A DNA stretch of 64,000 bases from JBMOKU01 sp049324315. GTDB lineage: Bacteria; Bacillota; Clostridia; Peptostreptococcales; Thermotaleaceae. Below the pieces are notes generated by a model. The model worked only from the letters and a program-made list of their open reading frames with translations. It ran no database searches and was not told where the DNA came from. Positions 34,304 to 42,836 of the stretch are shown in pieces; position 1 is the stretch's first letter, and every line of letters begins with the position of its first letter. Location of the stretch: positions 68,248 through 132,247 of the forward strand of contig JBMOKU010000003.1 of assembly GCA_049324315.1 (NCBI GenBank), written 5' to 3'. The position numbers and the translations under genes are program-made.

Positions 34304-34332
34304 ATAATACCATAGGATAGAAATTCAAGCAA
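34304..34332 (-). promoter_or_regulatory. nif operon promoter
   Basis: Minus-strand TTGCTT (34327-34332), a 17-bp spacer and TATTAT (34304-34309). No sigma-54 -24/-12 element is seen, so ordinary sigma-A initiation with control in the leader is likely. Confidence 0.75.
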
Positions 34333-34492
34333 TATTATTTTTTGAATTTTTTGATTTTTTTGTACATTCCATACATTATACACGTATATCTTTCTATTGT
34401 TTTTGACATTCTTCCTTCTTTTTCGTATTGCTAAGAAATTAGTCACAGGTAGGCACAATCTTAATATAATACTAATAAAGGGAGGGAGTATA

Positions 34493-34615
34493 TTGTCTGG
34501 AAATGGAGATTCTAACGTTTGTTTGCTTTGGGTTATTGTATTGGGTTTGGTATTCATCTTAGGAACGGGTCGCGGCGTAGCCGAACCAGGGGAACCGGCA
34601 ATTATTATACCATAG
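34493..34615 (+). CDS. Small membrane protein (40 aa)
   Basis: A TTG start at 34493 follows a GGGAGGGAG site by 4-5 nt. The peptide has one hydrophobic helix (CLLWVIVLGLVFILG) and an RGVAEPGEP tail. Such very small single-helix proteins are common among sporulation products of Firmicutes. It is first of a plus-strand series of four small genes, 30 bp before the next. Function unknown. Confidence 0.6.
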   Translation: MSGNGDSNVCLLWVIVLGLVFILGTGRGVAEPGEPAIIIP

Positions 34616-34645
34616 TAATGAAAGAGTGATTAAGGGGGCGTTACC

Positions 34646-34993
34646 GTGTTTTCACCTGATCAGTTGGATGCACTAATGAAAGAGGCTATGGCTGAATTAG
34701 ACAAGCAGGACAATAGTAAAGGACAGGGCAGAACAAGACGAAACAATGGATCAACTGGAAAACTTAACTTAACCCCTGCACAGGCCCTTATCATCATAGG
34801 CTTTTTAACAGGAACCTTAACTGTATTCTCCGTTTTAGTGGATGCAAATCAGTTAGTTAGTATCGTTCTTCAAGGTTCCTTGAAAAGTGATACAAAAAAT
34901 GCACAAAAAAATGAACTGGATAACCTGCTGGCTCAGCTTGGAGACAAATCTTTTGATGATGTTCTCAAAGCCATGCTGAAAAGAATCACATAG
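34646..34993 (+). CDS. Small hypothetical protein, paralogue 1 (115 aa)
   Basis: A charged N-terminal half, then a hydrophobic stretch (ALIIIGFLTGTLTVFSVLVDAN), then an acidic C-terminus ending in DVLKAMLKRIT. It is clearly related to the protein at 35340: both share the GALT/GTLTVFSV-VDAN core, a short beta-like segment (VSIVL/VHG) and a C-terminal FDxVLxAMxKRI. The GTG start has GGGGGCG upstream. It is perhaps a spore or membrane-associated protein; the family is not recognised. Confidence 0.65.
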   Translation: MFSPDQLDALMKEAMAELDKQDNSKGQGRTRRNNGSTGKLNLTPAQALIIIGFLTGTLTVFSVLVDANQLVSIVLQGSLKSDTKNAQKNELDNLLAQLGDKSFDDVLKAMLKRIT

Positions 34994-35339
34994 CATCCTT
35001 GCTCAATTCGGTACTCTCCCCAAAATTGAAACCTTTTTATTAACAAATTCAAGTGAGAAATATCGCACTGCACTGCATAAGCTCTGGAAATCAAATATCC
35101 AGAGTTCATTATTATTGAGTGGAATTTGAAAAACTATTCTATTACAAATGGTCAATTTCAAAGTTCTGTTTTATTTTTGCTATCGGTCAGCAGTCATTCA
35201 TCCAATCTACATAAATTTTCTGAATCGGAGCGGGGCTGCTATACAAATTAAATGATACAGCGAATCATTTTTAGTTCACGTTAATACATGTAATGATTCT
35301 TTATCTATCGATTGAAGACTATGATAAGGAGGAAATTTT
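34994..35339. other. Intergenic stretch with one hairpin
   Basis: 346 bases without a credible gene. A CTCTGGA/TCCAGAG hairpin at 35082-35104 may terminate the upstream gene. Nothing else is recognisable beyond the AAGGAGG site of the next gene. Confidence 0.5.
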
Positions 35340-35645
35340 ATGTCTTTAACAGATCAGTCAGATGTCATAGTTAAAAAGGCAATGACCAGGCTAAACGTAA
35401 AAAATACGAGGAAGAAAAGGATCAATTTACGGGAGTCCGAATTATTAGTTATTGCTGGTATTCTAGCCGGGGCCCTGACAACATTTTCTGTTTATGTAGA
35501 TGCGAATCGACACGTTTCCATTGTCGTTCATGGTGATTTGGTAAAAATTGATGGTTCCGAAAACGAATTAGACCAAATTATGGGGCAAGTAGGAACAATG
35601 CCTTTTGATAAAGTGCTATCGGCCATGATAAAAAGAATAGAGTAA
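35340..35645 (+). CDS. Small hypothetical protein, paralogue 2 (101 aa)
   Basis: A paralogue of the 34646 protein with a shorter N-terminus: LLVIAGILAGALTTFSVYVDAN, then HVSIVVHGDL and PFDKVLSAMIKRIE. A strong AAGGAGG lies 7 nt before the ATG. The conserved core suggests a membrane-associated helix followed by a small alpha/beta segment. Function unknown. Confidence 0.7.
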   Translation: MSLTDQSDVIVKKAMTRLNVKNTRKKRINLRESELLVIAGILAGALTTFSVYVDANRHVSIVVHGDLVKIDGSENELDQIMGQVGTMPFDKVLSAMIKRIE

Positions 35646-35739
35646 AAAATATTTATGTAACACATATAGCTCATTAGACATACCTTATAGTAGCGAATGA
35701 TAAGAAAATGAAAAGTGAAAAATATGGAGGTGCAAACTC

Positions 35740-35862
35740 ATGAGCGATACAAAAGGTTTTTTTGGTGGATTTGGAGATAACAATTCATTGTTATTCTTCT
35801 TCTTACTGCTGGTAATTATATTCTGTAACTGTGGATTATTTGGCGGATACGGAAAATACTAA
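35740..35862 (+). CDS. YjcZ-like small sporulation-type protein (40 aa)
   Basis: The Gly/Phe-rich start FFGGFGDNNS is followed by one hydrophobic helix (LLFFFLLLVIIF), then CNCGLFGGYGKY. This glycine-flanked single-helix build resembles YjcZ/sporulation-coat small proteins of Firmicutes. A TGGAGG site lies 8 nt before the ATG, and a hairpin terminator follows the stop by 8 bases, so this is a real transcription unit although very short. Confidence 0.75.
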   Translation: MSDTKGFFGGFGDNNSLLFFFLLLVIIFCNCGLFGGYGKY

Positions 35863-35870
35863 GAATCTAT

Positions 35871-35894
35871 GAATTGGGATTCACGTCCCAATTC
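35871..35894 (+). terminator. Hairpin after the YjcZ-like gene
   Basis: GAATTGGGA/TCCCAATTC perfect 9-bp stem. It is followed by GTACATATTAAATTTT rather than a pure T-run. Confidence 0.7.
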
Positions 35895-35951
35895 GTACAT
35901 ATTAAATTTTAGTCAGCTAAACACTTGTTAAAACTTCCATCTGCAGAGAAG

Positions 35952-35972
35952 GGGTAGGAATTTTTCCTACCC
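35952..35972 (-). terminator. Hairpin downstream of glnS
   Basis: GGGTAGGAA/TTCCTACCC perfect stem 30 bases past the glnS stop. The T-run on the minus strand is poor. Confidence 0.55.
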
Positions 35973-36001
35973 TTACATTCTGTTCATTTCATATTACCTT
36001 T

Positions 36002-37693
36002 TTAAAGCTGTTTTTTAGTCCATGAATCCTTTAATGATACGATTCTATTGAATACCAGCTTATTCTCAGTGGTGTATTTATTATCTACCGTAAAATATCC
36101 TTGTCTTATAAATTGATACTTACTTTCTTTGGGAGCATTTTTAACAAAAGGCTCTATCACGCAATCTTTAAGAACAATTAAAGACTTAGGATTTAATTTG
36201 TCATCCCAACTCAGTGATTTATCCTTTAATAGTTCCTCATCTAAAACCAATTTATCATAGAGACGGACCTCTGCACGCACTGCGTCCTTTGCCGATACCC
36301 AATGGATCGTGCCTTTAACCTTTCGTCCGGTAAAACCACTGCCGCTTTTCGTTGCCGGATCATACGTACACTGAAGCTCAGTTATCTCGCCAACGGCATT
36401 CTTAATTACTCTTTCACATTTAATATAATATGCCCCTTTTAAGCGTACTTCATTGCCAGGTGATAGTCTATGAAAGCCCTTTATAGGCTCTTCCATAAAA
36501 TCTTCCCTTTCAATATATATATCCTTTGAAAAGAGCACTGTTCTTTTACCCAAATCGCCATTTTTCCCATTATTTTCAATTTCCAGCAGCTCGGTTTCAT
36601 CCTCAGAATAGTTAGTAATAACTACTTTTAACGGGTTTAGCACTGCCATGATAGAAGGTGCTTTATCTTTTAGATCTTCCCGCAGACTATGTTCGAGCAT
36701 AGAGACATCAACGATACTTTCATCTTTGGATACACCAATTTCTGACAAAAAGGATTTGATACTTTCAGGGGTAAAACCTCTACGTCTAAGACCTCGCAAA
36801 GTGGGAAGCCTTGGATCGTCCCAACCATCAACATATCCACCGAAAACAAGCTCCCTTAGATACCTTTTGCTTGTAACGACACCCGCTAAATTCATACGCC
36901 CGAATTCTCTTTGCTTCGGGGGAGCTTTCAGCTCTAATTCCTGCAATACCCAATCATATAATGGCCTATGATCCTTAAACTCTATGGAACAAAGAGAATG
37001 GGTTATGCCTTCTATTGCATCTTGAATGGGGTGGGCATAATCATACATCGGATATATGCACCATTTATCTCCTGTTCTATAGTGATCAGCATGTATGATT
37101 CTATATATAACAGGATCCCTTAGATTTATATTTGGCGATTTCATATCGATCTTGGCTCGTAAAACCTTAGAACCGGCAGGAAATTCTCCTACTCTCATTC
37201 TCACAAACAACTCCAGATTCTCCTCAATACTACGATCTCTATAAGGGCTATCCTTACCTGGCTCTGTTAGGGTACCTCTATATTCCCTTATTTCATCGGC
37301 ACTTAGGTCGCAAACATATGCTTTGCCTTTTTTAATTAGCTTCATGGCATATTCAAATGTTTTATCATAATAGTCAGAGCCATAGAATATTCTATCATTT
37401 ACTTCAAACCCGGCCCACTCCATATCTTCAATGATTGCATTTACATATTCAATATCCTCTTTCAGTGGATTGGTATCATCAAAACGCAGATTAAATTTAC
37501 CGCCATATTTTTTTGCTATCGTATAGCTTATATTAATTGCATATGCGCTGCCAATATGAAGATACCCATTGGGCTCCGGCGGAAATCGCGTACAGATCGC
37601 TCTAGGATACTCGCCGTTTTTCAAATCTTCATCGACAATTCTATGCAAAAAGTTTGAATTAAAAAATTCTCTTTCGATCATATCAATACACAT
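36002..37693 (-). CDS. glnS: Glutaminyl-tRNA synthetase
   Basis: 563 residues, class I synthetase of the GlnRS type: the HIGH motif in PPEPNGYLHIGSA (residues 38-50), RFDDTNPLKE, and the KMSKS equivalent VVTSKRYL near 265. The C-terminal anticodon-binding beta-barrels include KGTIHWVSAKDAVRAEVRLYDKL. It charges tRNA-Gln directly. GGAGG lies 8 nt before the ATG. It is controlled by a T-box whose specifier reads CAA, which agrees with glutamine. Confidence 0.96.
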   Translation of the reverse strand: MCIDMIEREFFNSNFLHRIVDEDLKNGEYPRAICTRFPPEPNGYLHIGSAYAINISYTIAKKYGGKFNLRFDDTNPLKEDIEYVNAIIEDMEWAGFEVNDRIFYGSDYYDKTFEYAMKLIKKGKAYVCDLSADEIREYRGTLTEPGKDSPYRDRSIEENLELFVRMRVGEFPAGSKVLRAKIDMKSPNINLRDPVIYRIIHADHYRTGDKWCIYPMYDYAHPIQDAIEGITHSLCSIEFKDHRPLYDWVLQELELKAPPKQREFGRMNLAGVVTSKRYLRELVFGGYVDGWDDPRLPTLRGLRRRGFTPESIKSFLSEIGVSKDESIVDVSMLEHSLREDLKDKAPSIMAVLNPLKVVITNYSEDETELLEIENNGKNGDLGKRTVLFSKDIYIEREDFMEEPIKGFHRLSPGNEVRLKGAYYIKCERVIKNAVGEITELQCTYDPATKSGSGFTGRKVKGTIHWVSAKDAVRAEVRLYDKLVLDEELLKDKSLSWDDKLNPKSLIVLKDCVIEPFVKNAPKESKYQFIRQGYFTVDNKYTTENKLVFNRIVSLKDSWTKKQL

Positions 37694-37740
37694 CTAGAAA
37701 ACCTCCTTATTTCAAATACTTTTAGAATCCTTCTATACTA

Positions 37741-38025
37741 AAAAACAAAAAAACTCTCACCCCCAAGACGATTTAGTCTTGGGGACGAGAGTACTTACTT
37801 TCGTGGTGCCACCCCAGTTCATCGATATGTCACCATATCGACCTTTTCATGTACGTCATTCCTAGAATGATTATACACTAGCTCTATAACAGGAGCTCCT
37901 GTCACAGTCTCCCCTTTATTCAAGGATCGGTGTGAGGCTCAGAGGCTTGATTCAATAAACAATTCTTTGCTTCTTTTCAGCTCCCGAAGCTCTCTGTTAA
38001 AGAATTTATTTATTTACTCTTCTCA
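37741..38025 (-). promoter_or_regulatory. T-box leader of glnS (Gln specifier)
   Basis: The minus strand carries the T-box sequence GGGTGGCACCACG (37802-37815 region). A strong terminator (CCCCAAGAC/GTCTTGGGG within CTCTCGTC...GGTGAGAG) and a long T-run (37741-37753) follow. Stem I upstream has GAATCAAGCC, with specifier codon CAA at 37947-37949. Uncharged tRNA-Gln should bind and allow read-through into glnS. This fills most of the 500-base gap before glnS. Confidence 0.92.
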
Positions 38026-38061
38026 TCATTGCCTATAATTGATATATGATTATTAGTTAGT

Positions 38062-38090
38062 ATAGTATATGAATATTTTCCTTCTGTCAA
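38062..38090 (-). promoter_or_regulatory. glnS T-box promoter
   Basis: Minus-strand TTGACA (38085-38090), a 17-bp spacer and TACTAT (38062-38067). It lies about 40 bp before the T-box stem I. Confidence 0.65.
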
Positions 38091-38192
38091 CCTTATTTTT
38101 TACATATATTTATTTTTAATCGTTATGCTAGGACAAGGATTATTTCTTCCGACTCTAACGCGTTTTATCATTATATCCATATTCACTCTAAA

Positions 38193-40055
38193 TTAAGAAG
38201 CATCTGCAGGCTCAAACTGACTAAAATAAAGTGATGCATAGAACCCATTAGCAGCTAATAATTCTTTATGATTACCCTGCTCTACGATATCGCCATCTTT
38301 CATGACTAATATGAAATCAGCATCTCTTATTGTTGATAATCTATGAGCGATGATAAAACTTGTTCTGCCTTTCATCAAATTTTCCATAGCTTTTTGTATT
38401 AAAACCTCTGTGCGGGTATCTACTGAACTGGTCGCTTCATCAAGTATTAGTATTTTAGGATCAGCTAAAATCGCACGGGCAATGGTTAACAGCTGCTTCT
38501 GCCCTTGAGATATATTGCTGGCCTCTTCATTTAATTCCATATTATATCTATTAGGCAAAGTCTTTACGAAACTATGAGCATGTGCTAACTTAGCAGCTTT
38601 AATAACCTCTTCATCACTGGCAGAAAGCCTGCCGTAGCGAATGTTATCCATGATTGAACCATTAAATAGCCAAGTCTCTTGAAGCACCATACCAAATATA
38701 TTCCGTAAATCTTTACGTTTAAAATCTCTTATATCATGACCGTCTATCTGAATCGTACCGCTATTGATATCATAGAAACGCATTAATAACTTCACGATTG
38801 TAGTCTTCCCCGCTCCTGTAGGTCCTACGATAGCAACCTTTTGACCTGGTTTAATATGTGCTGAGAAATCATTGATGATAGTCTTATCAGGATTATATCC
38901 AAAGTGAACATTCTTAAATGTAACTTCTCCTTTAGTCTCATCAAGTTGAACTGGAAATGCTGTTTCTGAAACCTCTTCTTTCTCAGCCAAAAATTCGAAA
39001 ACTCTCTCAGCAGCAGCTGCTGTTGACTGAAGCACGTTAGATACTTGGGCTACCTGGGATATTGGCTGCGTAAAATTTCTAACGTATTGTATAAAGGAAA
39101 GGATATCTCCAACTTCAATGGTCTTCTTTATTGCAAGCCAGCCCCCAAGGATCGATACGGCCACATACCCCAAATTCCCTACAAACATCATGATTGGCAT
39201 CATGATTCCAGACAGAAATTGAGACTTCCATGCCGAATCATACAAATTATGATTAAACTTTTCAAATTCTTCAATAGCAGCTTCTTCTCCATTAAAAGCT
39301 TTCATTACAAGGTGGCCTCCATAAATCTCTTCTACATGACCGTTCACATGTCCCAAAAATTCTTGTTGTTGTTTGAAGTATTTTTGTGATTTCTTTACCA
39401 CTCCTGCTATTAGTATTCCAGATATCGGTAAGATAAGCAGTGCAGCTAACGTCATTTGCCAGCTTATGGATAACATCATAATGAATACACCAATGATCGT
39501 TGTCACTGCCGTTATCATCTGTGACATACTTTGGTTTAATGTTTGACTTATCGTATCAACATCATTTGTAACCCGTGATAAAACCTCACCATGGGTCGTT
39601 TTATCAAAATAGCTGAGTGGCATGCGGTTAATCTTTTCAGAGATTTCTTTCCTCAAATTAAAGGAAACCTTTTGTGCCACCCCTGACATGATATAACCCT
39701 GAATAAATGTAAATACAGCACTTGTTACATATAGTCCAATCAATAAAACGATTGTTTTGCCAATATAATCAAAATCAATAGCTGCTCCGGGAACTCCCAT
39801 GACCTTATCCACAAGTCCTTCAAAAAGCTTAGTGGTAGCTTTACCAAGAATCTTTGGACCAGCTATGGAGAAGCCTGCACTGCCTAATGCAAACACGATT
39901 ACACTCATAATAGAAAAATGATAAGGTTTTATGTATTCTAATAATTCCTTCATTGTGCCCTTAAAGTTCTTAGCTTTTTCCGTCATTCCTATAGCACCCA
40001 TACGTCCACTGCCAAATCCACTAGGTTTTCTATTTTCTACATTTTTGTCACTCAT
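38193..40055 (-). CDS. ABC exporter, consensus half (membrane + ATPase)
   Basis: 620 residues: six membrane helices (about 40-340), then a nucleotide-binding domain with Walker A GPTGAGKTT, signature ISQGQKQ and Walker B ILILDEATSSVD with canonical catalytic Glu. It pairs with the preceding gene, which it overlaps by 4 bases (ATGA). The two should form a heterodimeric multidrug or lipid-type exporter. The N-terminus carries a Gly-rich tail before TM1. A weaker signature SQGQ instead of SGGQ is usual in one half of such heterodimers. Confidence 0.92.
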   Translation of the reverse strand: MSDKNVENRKPSGFGSGRMGAIGMTEKAKNFKGTMKELLEYIKPYHFSIMSVIVFALGSAGFSIAGPKILGKATTKLFEGLVDKVMGVPGAAIDFDYIGKTIVLLIGLYVTSAVFTFIQGYIMSGVAQKVSFNLRKEISEKINRMPLSYFDKTTHGEVLSRVTNDVDTISQTLNQSMSQMITAVTTIIGVFIMMLSISWQMTLAALLILPISGILIAGVVKKSQKYFKQQQEFLGHVNGHVEEIYGGHLVMKAFNGEEAAIEEFEKFNHNLYDSAWKSQFLSGIMMPIMMFVGNLGYVAVSILGGWLAIKKTIEVGDILSFIQYVRNFTQPISQVAQVSNVLQSTAAAAERVFEFLAEKEEVSETAFPVQLDETKGEVTFKNVHFGYNPDKTIINDFSAHIKPGQKVAIVGPTGAGKTTIVKLLMRFYDINSGTIQIDGHDIRDFKRKDLRNIFGMVLQETWLFNGSIMDNIRYGRLSASDEEVIKAAKLAHAHSFVKTLPNRYNMELNEEASNISQGQKQLLTIARAILADPKILILDEATSSVDTRTEVLIQKAMENLMKGRTSFIIAHRLSTIRDADFILVMKDGDIVEQGNHKELLAANGFYASLYFSQFEPADAS

Positions 40056-42310
40056 GATACAAGCTCCTCCTTTGAAAGCTGTGATGAGGCAATTTGCTTA
40101 TAGATTTCGCAGTTTTCCATAAGTTCTCGGTGGGTACCATATCCTGCAATCATTCCTTCATCGAGCACAATAATTTTATTTGCGTTCATAATCGTACTGA
40201 TTCTCTGTGCAACAATTAGGACGGTGCTTGCTGCTGTTTCAGCTTTTAGAGCCTTACGTAATGCTGCATCAGTTTTAAAATCCAGTGCTGAAAAACTATC
40301 ATCAAAAATGTATATTTCCGGTTTTTTGATAAGGGCACGAGTGATGGCTAGTCTCTGTTTTTGACCTCCTGAAACGTTGGTACCTCCTTGGGAAATCTCT
40401 GTATTGAAGCCGTCTGGTGTCGATCTTATAAATTTCATCACTTGAGCTATTTCTGCAGACTTCACTAATTCCTCTTCACTTGCATCCTTGTCACCATATT
40501 TGATATTACTTTCTATCGTGCCGGAGAATAATACTCCTTTTTGCGGTACATAACCGATCTTATCTCTTAATTCATGCTGTGATACATTTCTTATATCCGT
40601 ACCATCTATTAAAATTTCTCCACCTGTAACGTCATAAAAGCGGGGAATCAGGTTTACAAGCGTTGTTTTTCCACTGCCGGTGCTTCCTATAAAGGCAATT
40701 ATCTCTCCTGGCTTTGCAGTAAAGGTAATATTTGATAATACATCCTCTTCTGCCCCAGGATATCTGAAAGAAACATTCTTAAATTCAATACAGCCTTCGG
40801 TCTCTGCTGTAAAATGTTGTGGTTTCTGGGGGTCACTGATCGTAATTTCTGTATCCAATACCTCAGCTAAGCGCTGTGCTGAAACGGATGCACGGGGAAA
40901 CATGATGGATACCATGGAAATCATTAAAAAAGCCATAATAATTTGCATCGTATATTGTATAAATGCCATCATATCTCCTACCTGCATTTTGCCTAAATCA
41001 ATCTGATGTGCTCCCACCCATACGATTAAAAGCGTTATACCATTCATGATCAGCATCATCATGGGCATCATCACACTCATTAAACGGTTAACAAATAATG
41101 ATGTCCTGGTTAAATCTTGATTTGCATGATTGAACTTCTTCTCTTCGTATTTTTCATTATTAAAGGCACGAATAACCAACATACCAATTAAAGACTCACG
41201 AGTCACAAGATTTAATCTATCTATCAGCTTTTGTATACTCTTAAACTTTGGAATGGCAACGCCAAACAGTACGACTACCAATATCAAAATAGCCGCCACT
41301 GCTACTGCTATGATCCATCCCATGGAAGTATTCGTATTGAGTACTTTGATCATTCCGCCTATGCCTAGAATAGGTGCATAGAATACAATCCTAAGAAGCA
41401 TTACCATAAGCATTTGTATCTGCTGTATATCATTTGTACTTCTAGTAATTAATGAAGCTGTTGAAAATTTATCAAACTCTGAATTAGAAAAATTCGTTAC
41501 TTTTCTAAATACATTATTTCTGAGATCTTTACTAAGTCCTGCTGCTACCCTTGCGGCAAGCAAACCGACGATTACGGATGCTGCCACACTCAATAACGTA
41601 ATAAGAAGCATTTTAACGCCTGAAATAATAATATAATCTGTTTGAAGTTTATTCGTGTCCACCCCTATTATTTGATACTCCTTATGAATGAAAGGAACCG
41701 CCGACTGCGTAATCATGTTTTCAGGCATATGTTCAAACTTCTCGTCTTTCTTCTCTGTCATTGCCTTTATCTGCGCTTCGGACATTTTTGAAATAATTGC
41801 AAATGGGTCTGCATTGCTAGGAAAGTTAGCGGAAAGATTTTCTTGCTGAGCTCCTTTCATGCCGGCTGTTAAGCCTGCCATTCCCTCTTTTTCAACGCCA
41901 CTTACGATCATGATTGGTTTACCTAGTATCTTATTTAGTGTATCAACTACTTTTTTATCTCTAGTGTTCAGCATATAAAGAGGCTCCTTATCAAGCAGTT
42001 GATAATCTCCGAGGTAGCGATCCAACTCACTTTGAGAAAGGCTTGCCTTATCTACAAGAACGTAATTTTCTTCCACCTTCTTTTGATCCTCTTCATTGAT
42101 AAAAATCTTCAGCTTATCCAACTCACCTTTACGAATAACCTTTGGTACTGCATTTTCTATGCCTCCCTGCTGAATTCCCACATTAACAATATTGGACGTA
42201 TAATCAGGAAGGGATAGGTCACTTATGGCTTGTATGAATAACAGTCCTGTCACTAAGATAATTGAAACAGTAAATGGTTTTAAATACTTTATGATCTTTA
42301 ACATTCGCAT
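40052..42310 (-). CDS. ABC exporter, degenerate-site half with large extracellular loop
   Basis: 752 residues. TM1 (about 13-33) and TM2 (about 226-250) are separated by an insertion of about 190 residues that should lie outside the cell; family members usually have a short loop there. The ATPase domain has Walker A GSTGSGKTT and signature VSGGQKQ, but Walker B is IYIFDDSFSALD, with Asp in place of the catalytic Glu. This is the degenerate-site pattern of heterodimeric exporters such as TM287/288 and BmrCD. The partner is the next gene. Substrate unknown. Confidence 0.9.
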   Translation of the reverse strand: MRMLKIIKYLKPFTVSIILVTGLLFIQAISDLSLPDYTSNIVNVGIQQGGIENAVPKVIRKGELDKLKIFINEEDQKKVEENYVLVDKASLSQSELDRYLGDYQLLDKEPLYMLNTRDKKVVDTLNKILGKPIMIVSGVEKEGMAGLTAGMKGAQQENLSANFPSNADPFAIISKMSEAQIKAMTEKKDEKFEHMPENMITQSAVPFIHKEYQIIGVDTNKLQTDYIIISGVKMLLITLLSVAASVIVGLLAARVAAGLSKDLRNNVFRKVTNFSNSEFDKFSTASLITRSTNDIQQIQMLMVMLLRIVFYAPILGIGGMIKVLNTNTSMGWIIAVAVAAILILVVVLFGVAIPKFKSIQKLIDRLNLVTRESLIGMLVIRAFNNEKYEEKKFNHANQDLTRTSLFVNRLMSVMMPMMMLIMNGITLLIVWVGAHQIDLGKMQVGDMMAFIQYTMQIIMAFLMISMVSIMFPRASVSAQRLAEVLDTEITISDPQKPQHFTAETEGCIEFKNVSFRYPGAEEDVLSNITFTAKPGEIIAFIGSTGSGKTTLVNLIPRFYDVTGGEILIDGTDIRNVSQHELRDKIGYVPQKGVLFSGTIESNIKYGDKDASEEELVKSAEIAQVMKFIRSTPDGFNTEISQGGTNVSGGQKQRLAITRALIKKPEIYIFDDSFSALDFKTDAALRKALKAETAASTVLIVAQRISTIMNANKIIVLDEGMIAGYGTHRELMENCEIYKQIASSQLSKEELVS

Positions 42311-42325
42311 ATCTCCTTCTAATAC

Positions 42326-42606
42326 TTATTTGCACTCCTCCAGTATTTCACCGAACCCTTCCGTCCCATTTACTCTTATACGCGGTACCGGATACAAAGA
42401 GGTGATGGGACGGCTTTGAACGATATAAAATCTCCCGTCCGCCCAACACCATTCAATGTCTTGTTCCGAACCATAATGAGTCTCAATTCCCCCCCCAATC
42501 TCGTTAGTTCAATGATTTTGTCATCAGACAGCGCCTGTGTTTCCTGCTTTTCCGAAGGCAGATCTTTTGTAACCATTCCACCTTCCGGGATAGAATATAT
42601 CTGTCA
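42326..42606 (-). pseudogene. Frameshifted, internally deleted rifampicin-phosphotransferase-like gene
   Basis: The first frame reads EGGMVTKDLPSEKQETQALS and DDKIIELTRLGG, like the end of the ATP-binding domain of RPH/PEP-synthase proteins. At a run of eight G (near 42486-42493) the frame changes. The next frame reads IETHYGSEQDIEWCWADG and then FYIVQSRPITSLYPVPR, and joins directly to IRVNGTEGFGEILEECK, which is the extreme C-terminus of such proteins. About 500 residues of the middle are therefore lost. The intact relatives are at 44.6 and 48.2 kb. Confidence 0.85.
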
Positions 42607-42772
42607 TTTTCATCAAAAGTTTTTTTAACTATATTTAACATTTGCATAACTATTAATTTATATAACATATCAATTTAACTTGAAATCTTTATAAAAAAGT
42701 CTTTTGTATTCTTTTCCTAAGAAAATACTTCTAAAATCTATTCGTTTAATATATAGCAGGAAGTATGAGCCT

Positions 42773-42811
42773 AAAAAAACAAACCGTGATAAACGAAAAA
42801 TTTATCACGGC
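42773..42811 (-). terminator. Terminator of the PadR-EFR1 unit
   Basis: CCGTGATAAA/TTTATCACGG stem with a T-rich run on the minus strand, 26 bases past the EFR1 stop. Confidence 0.88.
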
Positions 42812-42836
42812 TTATTCTCATGTTTTTACAAAGCTC

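Noticed and set aside
34163..34360. Sigma-54 promoter for nif
   Set aside because: No GG-N10-GC -24/-12 element found; a sigma-A-like promoter plus ANTAR leader explains the region better.
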